Part shown: positions 57,999-64,000 of the stretch, in pieces
Position numbering within the stretch: position 1 is the first letter of the stretch
Layout of the letters: each line of letters starts with the position of its first letter
Assembly: GCA_022690815.1 (NCBI GenBank)
Contig: JALCZJ010000001.1
Location: forward strand, 62,001 to 126,000
DNA length: 64,000 bases
DNA from: Ferrimicrobium sp.
GTDB lineage: Bacteria > Actinomycetota > Acidimicrobiia > Acidimicrobiales > Acidimicrobiaceae
Direction: 5' to 3'
Notes under the pieces: generated by a model
What the model was told of the DNA's origin: nothing
Seen by the model: only the letters and a program-made list of their open reading frames with translations
The model's database searches: none
Made by a program: the position numbers and the translations under genes

Positions 57999-58220
57999 GC
58001 AAAGGGAAAAGAGGACACGATCGTCCTTGAAGGGACAGTGGTGGAGCCACTTCCGAACGCGATGTTCCGCGTCGAGCTCGAGAATGGTCTCAAGGTTCTG
58101 GCCCATAGCTCTGGGAAGATGCGAATGCATCGAATTAGGATTTTGCCCGGAGACAAGGTACAGGTAGAGTTCACCCCTTACGATCTCGCTCGGGGTCGTA
58201 TCACCTATCGATACAAGTAG
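57996..58220 (+). CDS. infA: Translation initiation factor IF-1, CTG start codon
   Basis: 74 residues, a complete IF-1: [20 protein letters not shown] (first residue from CTG), [40 protein letters not shown] and [11 protein letters not shown]. No ATG, GTG or TTG occurs in frame between the stop at 57984 and GTG 58038; starting at 58038 would remove the first beta strand. CTG 57996 has TAGGAGG at ideal distance and gives the canonical MAKG-type N-terminus. IF-1 occupies the A site during initiation. Separated from map by 127 bases. Confidence 0.92.
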   Translation: MAKGKEDTIVLEGTVVEPLPNAMFRVELENGLKVLAHSSGKMRMHRIRILPGDKVQVEFTPYDLARGRITYRYK

Positions 58221-58228
58221 GTAAGAAG

Positions 58229-58247
58229 ATCACGGCAGTGCCGTGAT
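58229..58247 (+). other. Hairpin after infA
   Basis: ATCACGGC (58229-58236) and GCCGTGAT (58240-58247) pair perfectly over a 3-base loop, 8 bases after the infA stop. No T run follows. The rest of the 273-base gap to rpmJ shows no gene and no clear promoter. Confidence 0.45.
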
Positions 58248-58493
58248 TCTTCGGTTGTTGAGGAACTGGTCCGATGATTGTGATTGTTGGCGGTCATTGT
58301 TGCTGGTGGGGCGTTGCTCCGGTGAGCAATCGCTAGCGAGCAGTCGTTCGGTGCAGGGTCAAGTGTTACGAGATCGAGGTGCAAGCCCATCCGGTTTCGT
58401 GGCTCCAGGGCAAGGGTCTTGGAGGAGTTTGTATGAGGCGTCAGGGAGAGTACGGTAGGCAAGCGTGTTTGCTCGCTGTGAGGAAGGATCACT

Positions 58494-58607
58494 ATGAAGG
58501 TGCGACCAAGCGTCAAACCAATCTGTGAGAAGTGCAAGTTGATTCGCAGAGAAGGTCGGGTGCTCGTTATTTGCGAGAACCCTCGGCATAAGCAACGGCA
58601 GGGGTAG
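58494..58607 (+). CDS. rpmJ: 50S ribosomal protein L36
   Basis: 37 residues: [37 protein letters not shown]. Zinc ligands C-x2-C, then Cys and His (ICENPRH), are all present, the zinc-binding form. AGGAAGGA lies 6 bases before the ATG. It is followed after 2 bases by rpsM. Confidence 0.98.
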   Translation: MKVRPSVKPICEKCKLIRREGRVLVICENPRHKQRQG

Positions 58608-58609
58608 GC

Positions 58610-58987
58610 ATGGCTCGTATAGCAGGGGTAGATATTCCAAGGGAAAAGCGTGTTGAGATCGCGCTTACCTACATTTTTGGGATTGGACTGACGACGGCGC
58701 AGCAGATCTGCGCTCTCACCGAGGTTAATCCTGACACGAGGGTTCGTGATTTGACCGACGATGAGGTGCTGCGTCTTCGTACCTACATCGATCAGAACCT
58801 TAAGGTGGAAGGAGATCTTCGACGCGATGTTGATCAAAACATCAAGCGCAAGGTGCAGATTGGGTGCTATGCAGGCATTCGACATCGCCGTGGACTCCCG
58901 GTGCACGGACAGCGTACCCACACCAATGCCCGGACACGCAAGGGTCCACGCAAGACGGTCGCTGGTAAGAAAAAGGTGAAGCGTTAA
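58610..58987 (+). CDS. rpsM: 30S ribosomal protein S13
   Basis: 125 residues. [40 protein letters not shown], and the basic C-terminus [20 protein letters not shown] are canonical. Head protein contacting the P-site tRNA. Confidence 0.98.
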   Translation: MARIAGVDIPREKRVEIALTYIFGIGLTTAQQICALTEVNPDTRVRDLTDDEVLRLRTYIDQNLKVEGDLRRDVDQNIKRKVQIGCYAGIRHRRGLPVHGQRTHTNARTRKGPRKTVAGKKKVKR

Positions 58988-59103
58988 CCTAAGCGTCTGT
59001 CCAGCGAGCTGGCATGACGAACAGGGTTATGAAGGTTTGACAGAGGGTTGTCAGAGGGCGGTTTCCTATACGATGCCGCGCAGAGGGTTTTGAGAGGAGT
59101 TTC

Positions 59104-59502
59104 ATGGCAAAGCCACGACCAGGAGGTAGAAGACCTCGTAAACGTGAGAGAAAGAATATTGCGCGAGGAGTCGCCTATATTCACTCATCGTTCAACAACA
59201 CCATTGTGACGATTACCGATCCGACGGGCAACGTACTCGCATGGGCGAGTTCGGGCAACGTAGGCTTCAAGGGTAGCCGAAAGTCGACGCCGTTTGCAGC
59301 GCAGGTGGCGGGTGAGACCTGCGCAAAGCGCGCGATGGAGCACGGTGTTCGAGAGGTCGACGTCATGCTGAAGGGTCCTGGCTCTGGTCGTGAGACTGCG
59401 CATAAGGCGTTGTCATCGGCAGGGATCGAGATTCGTTCGGTCCGTGATGTTACCCCGATCCCGCACAACGGGTGCCGGCCAAAGAAGAGGAGACGAGTGT
59501 AG
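59104..59502 (+). CDS. rpsK: 30S ribosomal protein S11
   Basis: 132 residues. [40 protein letters not shown] and [18 protein letters not shown] are typical. AGAGGAG lies just upstream of the ATG. A 116-base gap with three CAGAGGG copies precedes it. Confidence 0.98.
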   Translation: MAKPRPGGRRPRKRERKNIARGVAYIHSSFNNTIVTITDPTGNVLAWASSGNVGFKGSRKSTPFAAQVAGETCAKRAMEHGVREVDVMLKGPGSGRETAHKALSSAGIEIRSVRDVTPIPHNGCRPKKRRRV

Positions 59503-60129
59503 ATGGCGCGTTATACGGGGCCGGTTTGTCGGTTGTGTCGCAGGGAAAAGACCAAGTTGTACCTCAAGGGACCCAAGTGCGACAGTGCGAAGTGCCCGAT
59601 CACCATCGGTAGATTTCCCCCCGGGGAGCACGGTCGTGATCGCCAGCGCCAACCATCGGAGTACTCGATCCAGCTTCGCGAGAAGCAGAAGGTTCGTCGC
59701 ACGTATGGTGTGATGGGACGACAGTTCTCGAAGACTTACGGTGAGGCAGCTCGGCAGCGTGGGATCACTGGTGAGCGCCTTTTGCAGCTGCTCGAGCTGC
59801 GTCTGGACAACGTCGTGTATCGGGCGGGTTGGGGTTCGTCGAGAGCTCAGGCGCGTCAACTGGTGCGCCATGGCCACATCTTGGTCGATGGACGCCGCGT
59901 GGATATCCCGAGTTACCGGTTGCGTCCCTCACAGGAGATTTCGCTGAAGGAGAGTTCACGCACGCTTGCGGTCATCGAATTTAACCGGGATGTCCTCTCT
60001 CGCCCTGCGCCAGCCTGGCTCGAGATGGCTCCGGCTGGATTCTCGGCTCGGGTGCTCAACACGCCGCTTCGAGATCAGATTGATCTTGACGTACGCGAGC
60101 AGCTGGTCGTCGAGCTCTTCTCGAAGTAG
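59503..60129 (+). CDS. rpsD: 30S ribosomal protein S4, zinc-type
   Basis: 208 residues. The N-terminus keeps the zinc ligands: VCRLCRREKTKLYLKGPKC, then CP. FPPGEHGRDRQR and the S4 RNA-binding domain LLELRLDNVVYRAGWGSSRA, QARQLVRHGHILVDGRRVDI are clear. S4 starts 30S assembly and autoregulates its operon in other bacteria. ATG directly after the rpsK stop. Confidence 0.98.
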   Translation: MARYTGPVCRLCRREKTKLYLKGPKCDSAKCPITIGRFPPGEHGRDRQRQPSEYSIQLREKQKVRRTYGVMGRQFSKTYGEAARQRGITGERLLQLLELRLDNVVYRAGWGSSRAQARQLVRHGHILVDGRRVDIPSYRLRPSQEISLKESSRTLAVIEFNRDVLSRPAPAWLEMAPAGFSARVLNTPLRDQIDLDVREQLVVELFSK

Positions 60130-60198
60130 TCCGGGGCGGCCGGCTTCGATCCAAAGGGCCCAATGTGTCGCCTTGGAGAGCGCGGCCTAGAGATAATG

Positions 60199-60236
60199 GT
60201 GATCATGAGGTGTTCATGATCGTATGAAGTGATCAC
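60199..60236. repeat. Overlapping palindromes in the rpsD-rpoA gap
   Basis: GATCATGA (60201-60208) and TCATGATC (60214-60221) form an 8-bp hairpin with a 5-base loop; GTGATCA (60199-60205) and TGATCAC (60230-60236) form a competing 7-bp pair. The site lies 25 bases before rpoA. It could be a leader switch or a DNA operator. Confidence 0.6.
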
Positions 60237-60260
60237 GAGAGAAACAAAGAGGAACGATTA

Positions 60261-61199
60261 ATGCTCATTATTCAGCGGCCGAAGGTAGAAGAGGTAAGTG
60301 AGGAGACCGCCAACCGACAGGTCTTTTCCATTGGCCCACTTGAGCCAGGTTTTGGCCATTCGGTTGGGAATGCGCTTCGACGGGTGTTGCTGTCGTCGGT
60401 TCCGGGGGCGGCGATCACCCAGGTGCGCTTCGACGATGCCTTGCACGAGTTCACCACCATCGGCGGTGTCAAGGAAGATGTCATTGACATCATCTTGAAC
60501 TTGAAGGATATCGTTCTTCGTTGTTATTCTCCCGATCCGGTGACGATCCGACTCGATATCAAGGGTCCAGCGACGGTCCATGCTGGCGATTTCATGCTGT
60601 CCTCTGACGTTGAGATTGTGAATCCTGACCTCTATATCGCCACCGTATCCGACAAGGGTCGGCTCGCACTCGATGTCGTCGTCGAGCAAGGGAGGGGTTA
60701 CGTCTCGGCCGAGCGCAACAAGCGGACGAACACCATCGGTATCATCCCGATCGATGCTATTTTCTCCCCAATTCGGAACGCGAACTACGTGATCGAGCCG
60801 GTCCGTGTCGGACAGGCTACGGACTACGATCAAATCGTTGTCGATGTCGAGACGGATGGTTCTATCACACCTCGTGAGGCATTGGCTTCCGCCGCGGGAA
60901 CGCTGACGGGGATCTTCGCGCTGGTCTCTGAGCTGGTCGCCGATGCCAGTCGGCTGGTCGTGGCCGATGAGGTAGCGGCTGAAGAGCGCTCCCCAGACTT
61001 TGACCTGCCGATCGAGGAACTCGATTTGACCGAGCGCCCCCGGAACTGTCTCAAGCGGGCTCAGATCAATACCATTGGTGATTTGGTGGAACGTACCGCT
61101 GATGACCTTCTGGCGATCACGAATTTCGGGCAGAAGTCGCTCGATGAGGTTGCTGAGAAATTGGCGTTACGAAATATGTCTCTAAGGAGTGAAGGTTAA
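60261..61199 (+). CDS. rpoA: DNA-directed RNA polymerase subunit alpha
   Basis: 312 residues. N-terminal domain: FSIGPLEPGFGHSVGNALRR, VLLSSVPGAAITQVRFDDA, HEFTTIGGVKEDVIDIILNL. C-terminal domain: LDLTERPRNCLKRAQINTIG and ITNFGQKSLDEVAEKLA, which binds UP elements and activators. ATG with AAAGAGGAACG upstream. Confidence 0.99.
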   Translation: MLIIQRPKVEEVSEETANRQVFSIGPLEPGFGHSVGNALRRVLLSSVPGAAITQVRFDDALHEFTTIGGVKEDVIDIILNLKDIVLRCYSPDPVTIRLDIKGPATVHAGDFMLSSDVEIVNPDLYIATVSDKGRLALDVVVEQGRGYVSAERNKRTNTIGIIPIDAIFSPIRNANYVIEPVRVGQATDYDQIVVDVETDGSITPREALASAAGTLTGIFALVSELVADASRLVVADEVAAEERSPDFDLPIEELDLTERPRNCLKRAQINTIGDLVERTADDLLAITNFGQKSLDEVAEKLALRNMSLRSEG

Positions 61200-61556
61200 A
61201 TGGTACCTGGCCGACCGAAAAGGGGTAACCGTCTTGGCAGCGATGCTTCGCATCAGCGCGCAATGTTGGCGAATCTGTGCGCATCGTTGATTGCTGCGGA
61301 GTCCATCTTGACCACGGATGCCAAGGCGCGGGCTTTGCGCCCGGTGATTGAGAAGTTGGTGACGAAGGCCAAGAAGGGCGATCTTCACCAACGGCGTCAG
61401 GTGATCGCGTTTCTTCGTGATGAGGATGCGACCAAGAAGCTTTTCGATGAGGTGGGACCGCGATTCCAGAACCGCCAGGGTGGCTACGTTCGTATTCTTA
61501 AGCGCGGGCCCCGCCACGGCGATGGCGCGCCAATGGTCGTCATCGAGTTCGTCTAA
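61200..61556 (+). CDS. rplQ: 50S ribosomal protein L17
   Basis: 118 residues. MVPGRPKRGNRLGSDASHQR, AMLANLCASLIAAESILTTD and GGYVRILKRGPRHGDGAPMV are standard. ATG directly after the rpoA stop. Last gene of the alpha group. Confidence 0.98.
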   Translation: MVPGRPKRGNRLGSDASHQRAMLANLCASLIAAESILTTDAKARALRPVIEKLVTKAKKGDLHQRRQVIAFLRDEDATKKLFDEVGPRFQNRQGGYVRILKRGPRHGDGAPMVVIEFV

Positions 61557-61581
61557 GCGATAACCTCTCGAGCGCCCTCAA

Positions 61582-62421
61582 ATGCGGTTGGCCTTGGTGC
61601 TTGCCTATGACGGGGAGCAGTTCCATGGGTCGGCGCCCCAGCCCCAGGTGCGCACCGTAATTGGTTCGCTGGTCAACGGTCTTGATCTGCTCAACGTCGA
61701 TACCTCCGAGGTGGCGATGGCGGGCCGTACCGATGCTGGGGTGCACGCACGCTGCCAGGTCGTTTCGCTGGAGGCACCGGAGCTAGATCCATCGATCTGG
61801 CCGCGGCTCCATGTGGTGGTCGGGGACGGTGTCATGCTTCGAGCGGTGATGCGGGTTCCTCCCGAGTTTCATGCACGTCACTCGGCGAGGTGGCGCCAAT
61901 ACCTGTATCGCGTCCGGGCTGCCTCGAGGGATCCTCTTTTCCCCCACGCCTGGCAACTGCCAGTGTCGCTGGATATTGATCGCATGCGAGAGCTTGCCTC
62001 TTACTTACTGACGGTCGAGGACTTCCATGCCATGTGCAAGGTTGGTAGTGCAGGCGGTTATCGCCGGCGGCTGCACGCTATCGACATCATCGAGCGTGCT
62101 GGTTTGATCGAATTCTCGGTACTTGGTATCAGCTTCTGTCACCAGATGGTTCGCCGTATCGTCGGTGCGATGGTTCAGGTCGGGCGGGGTCGCTGGTCGG
62201 TTGCACGGGTGGTGGACGCCATCGAAGCGCGTGATCGTAGTGTGCTCACGGAACTGGCACCGCCTTCGGGTCTGTATCTGTGGAGAGTTGGCTATGCGGA
62301 CGCGTGGGAGTGGGCTCCCGAACGTCTTCGGGAATCGGGATTTGAGCAAGACTGGGCGACAATTGACCGGTTGGAGCTTGACTTTCCTCTAGAATGGAGC
62401 GCCGAGTGTCGCCACGGCTGA
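61582..62421 (+). CDS. truA: tRNA pseudouridine synthase A
   Basis: 279 residues. The catalytic Asp is in AMAGRTDAGVHARCQVVSLE. LVLAYDGEQFHGSAPQPQVR at the start and ISFCHQMVRRIVGAMVQVGR near the end are TruA. It makes pseudouridine at positions 38-40 of tRNA anticodon arms. The usual YDG..F.GWQ reads YDGEQFHGSAPQ, a mild change. ATG start 25 bases after rplQ. Confidence 0.96.
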   Translation: MRLALVLAYDGEQFHGSAPQPQVRTVIGSLVNGLDLLNVDTSEVAMAGRTDAGVHARCQVVSLEAPELDPSIWPRLHVVVGDGVMLRAVMRVPPEFHARHSARWRQYLYRVRAASRDPLFPHAWQLPVSLDIDRMRELASYLLTVEDFHAMCKVGSAGGYRRRLHAIDIIERAGLIEFSVLGISFCHQMVRRIVGAMVQVGRGRWSVARVVDAIEARDRSVLTELAPPSGLYLWRVGYADAWEWAPERLRESGFEQDWATIDRLELDFPLEWSAECRHG

Positions 62422-62449
62422 CAACAAAGTTGAGCGAGGAAGAGCAGGT

Positions 62450-62911
62450 ATGAAGACCTTTGTAACTACCACGAGCACCGTCGAGCGTGACTGGTGGGTC
62501 GTCGATGCGCAGGGATTGCGCCTTGGACGACTTGCCACTGAGGTCGCGAGTCTCCTGAAGGGAAAGCACAAGCCATACTTCGCACCGTACCTGGATTGCG
62601 GTGATCACGTGGTAGTCGTCAATGCTGACAAGATCGCGCTCTCCGGTGCAAAGGCCGAGAAGAAGGTGTATTATCATCACTCGGGCTACCCCGGAGGTCT
62701 GCGAGAGTCCAAGTTTCTTGAGATGATGGAGAAGCATCCTGAGCGAGCCGTAGAGTTGGCCATCAAAGGTATGTTGCCAAAGAATCGGCTGGGCCGCCAG
62801 ATGTATCGCAAGCTCAAGGTCTATGCTGGGCCGAATCACCCACACGCTGCTCAGCAGCCGATGGTGCTCGACCTGGGCAGCCGATTGATCACGCGCGAAG
62901 GAGCGAAATGA
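62450..62911 (+). CDS. rplM: 50S ribosomal protein L13
   Basis: 153 residues. DWWVVDAQGLRLGRLATEVA, LKGKHKPYFAPYLDCGDHVV, YHHSGYPGGLRESKFLEMM and MLPKNRLGRQMYRKLKVYAG are typical. ATG start, GAGGAAGAGCAG upstream. The stop overlaps the rpsI ATG by 4 bases. The first residues (MKTFVTTTST) are slightly longer than usual. Confidence 0.98.
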   Translation: MKTFVTTTSTVERDWWVVDAQGLRLGRLATEVASLLKGKHKPYFAPYLDCGDHVVVVNADKIALSGAKAEKKVYYHHSGYPGGLRESKFLEMMEKHPERAVELAIKGMLPKNRLGRQMYRKLKVYAGPNHPHAAQQPMVLDLGSRLITREGAK

Positions 62912-63300
62912 CCTCACCGTTAACGCAAGCGACCGGACGACGTAAGACCGCAACGGCACGTGTTCGGCTGGTACCAGGCAGCGGCGCTGTGGTGGTCAAT
63001 GGCAAGGAGCTGCGTGCCTATGTGCCGTCGGTCTCTCAGCGCGGGCATCTCACCGAACCACTCAAGGTCGTGGAGCTCGATGAGGTCTATGATGTGTACG
63101 CTACCGTCGATGGCGGCGGTACCGCCGGTCAAGCAGATGCCATTCGTCTGGGCCTTGCCAGGGCGATCATCGAGTTGCACCCAGAGCATCGAGCAGCCCT
63201 CAAGAAGGAGGGGATGCTGACACGAGATGCTCGGAAGAAGGAATCGAAGAAGTACGGTCTCAAGAAGGCGCGTAAGGCACCGCAGTATTCGAAGCGGTAG
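62908..63300 (+). CDS. rpsI: 30S ribosomal protein S9
   Basis: 130 residues. TGRRKTATARVRLVPGSGAV, GGGTAGQADAIRLGLARAII and the C-terminal KKYGLKKARKAPQYSKR, whose last Arg contacts the P-site tRNA, are canonical. glmM follows without gap. Confidence 0.98.
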   Translation: MTSPLTQATGRRKTATARVRLVPGSGAVVVNGKELRAYVPSVSQRGHLTEPLKVVELDEVYDVYATVDGGGTAGQADAIRLGLARAIIELHPEHRAALKKEGMLTRDARKKESKKYGLKKARKAPQYSKR

Positions 63301-64000
63301 ATGCTTCGGTTCGGGACCGATGGGATTCGCGGACGTGCGAATCAGGAATTGACCATGGAGGTCGGGTATTGGCTGGGGGTCGGTATCGCAACTGCGATAC
63401 GGCCCCCAGCCTTTGCGATTGGGCGTGATACTCGTGAGTCTGGTTATTGGCTCAGCCAGGCGGTAGGGCTCGGTATCGCCTCGGTTGGTGTTCACCTGAT
63501 CGATTGTGGTGTTCTACCGACCGGTGCACTTTCGTGGGTCGCTCGTTCCGAGCAGGTACCCACGGTCGTGATCTCGGCCTCGCATAACCCGTATTTCGAT
63601 AACGGTATCAAGGTGTTTGACGCCGAAGGCGCGAAGGTGGCCCCGGCCATCGAGCATCAGATCGAGGAGCTGCTGGCCGGCTTTCTCGGTGGGGAGCGAC
63701 CATCCTTTGGCTCGCTTGGCAGCGTCGATCATCGCTCCTTCGAGGATGCGTACCTGGATTGGATTTTCGAGGGCCTTGGCCCGGTTAGCCGTCGTTTGCG
63801 GGTGGTAGTCGATGGTGCGAACGGAGCTGCTTGGAGGCTTGGCCCTGCACTGATGCGACGCCTCGGTGCCGAGGTGGTGGGGGCGCTTGGAGATCATCCC
63901 GATGGGCGCAACATCAACGATGGTGTCGGAGCGACGCACCCGGAGGTGCTTGCGAGTGCTGTCGTCGAGGCTGGTGCCGACCTCGGGGTCGCCTTTGACG
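63301..64000 (+). CDS. glmM: Phosphoglucosamine mutase, N-terminal part (partial)
   Basis: The frame is open from ATG 63301 to the right edge (233 codons seen). MLRFGTDGIRGRANQELT, IGRDTRESGYWLSQA, the phosphoserine motif TVVISASHNPYFDNGIKVFD and VVVDGANGAAWRLGP identify the alpha-D-phosphohexomutase superfamily, GlmM type. It makes glucosamine-1-phosphate for peptidoglycan. Directly after rpsI, as in many actinobacteria. Confidence 0.95.
   Translation, partial: MLRFGTDGIRGRANQELTMEVGYWLGVGIATAIRPPAFAIGRDTRESGYWLSQAVGLGIASVGVHLIDCGVLPTGALSWVARSEQVPTVVISASHNPYFDNGIKVFDAEGAKVAPAIEHQIEELLAGFLGGERPSFGSLGSVDHRSFEDAYLDWIFEGLGPVSRRLRVVVDGANGAAWRLGPALMRRLGAEVVGALGDHPDGRNINDGVGATHPEVLASAVVEAGADLGVAFD
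63371..63411 (+). repeat. Long imperfect hairpin within the 5' part of glmM
   Basis: GGCTGGGGG plus GTATCGC (63371-63379, 63383-63389) pair with GCGATAC plus CCCCCAGCC (63394-63400, 63403-63411), with a small internal bulge and a 4-base loop. It lies 70 bases inside the coding sequence and encodes ordinary GlmM residues. No T run follows. Confidence 0.6.

Noticed and set aside
59037-59072. TTGACA (59037) and TATACG (59067) as a promoter for rpsK
   Set aside because: Spacing of 24 bases is too long; TTGTCA at 59048 gives 13, too short. The three CAGAGGG copies around it are also too short to judge.

Overview
The window looks like a chromosomal segment of an actinobacterium of the class Acidimicrobiia, probably a relative of the acidophilic iron oxidisers (Ferrimicrobium, Acidithrix, Acidimicrobium). 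This rests on gene order and protein style: hemB-hemL beside a geranylgeranyl-reductase-type flavoprotein and a full nuo operon, an MptB-type mannosyltransferase, an actinobacterial tRNA/rpmG/secE/nusG block, and moderate GC. The genus is an inference. No rRNA gene, CRISPR array, insertion sequence, integrase or prophage gene is visible.

Layout. 1-2.5 kb: the end of hemD, then hemB and hemL (tetrapyrrole synthesis). 2.6-3.9 kb: a geranylgeranyl-reductase-family flavoprotein on the minus strand. 4.1-19.0 kb: nuoA to nuoN, all fourteen complex I genes in order, mostly overlapping by 1-8 bases. 19.1-27.4 kb: a mixed region with a CLC-type channel, a large MprF-like membrane protein with yajQ directly upstream (both minus), tRNA-Tyr, an MptB-like mannosyltransferase, an AlkA-type DNA glycosylase and a GNAT acetyltransferase. 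27.5-32.9 kb: tRNA-Thr, tRNA-Met, rpmG, an ECF-like sigma factor, tRNA-Trp, secE, nusG, rplK, rplA, rplJ, rplL. 33.1-63.3 kb: rpoB, rpoC, then the str, S10, spc and alpha operons merged into one run (rpsL, rpsG, fusA, tuf, rpsJ to rplQ, with secY, adk, map, infA), then truA, rplM, rpsI and the start of glmM, cut by the window end.

How it works together. The ribosomal part supplies the translation apparatus, RNA polymerase core, the Sec channel (SecE, SecY), methionine aminopeptidase and adenylate kinase. The nuo operon encodes a proton-pumping NADH:quinone oxidoreductase; the neighbouring flavoprotein may saturate the menaquinone or archaeal-type prenyl chain. In an iron oxidiser complex I could also run backwards to make NADH, but that is inference.

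The window is mainly housekeeping and I do not see a clear new multi-gene system. The most unusual signals are: (1) infA, whose only sensible start is a CTG codon behind a perfect Shine-Dalgarno; (2) several short tandem repeat arrays, including a 19-bp x 4.4 array between rplJ and rplL and 15-bp in-frame arrays in rplV and the mannosyltransferase gene; (3) a ribosomal protein L22 with a tail longer than the protein itself; (4) an MprF-like protein whose N-terminus resembles a metallophosphoesterase stripped of its catalytic residues; (5) a sigma factor gene inserted between rpmG and tRNA-Trp; (6) a two-hairpin attenuator-like region ahead of rpoB.
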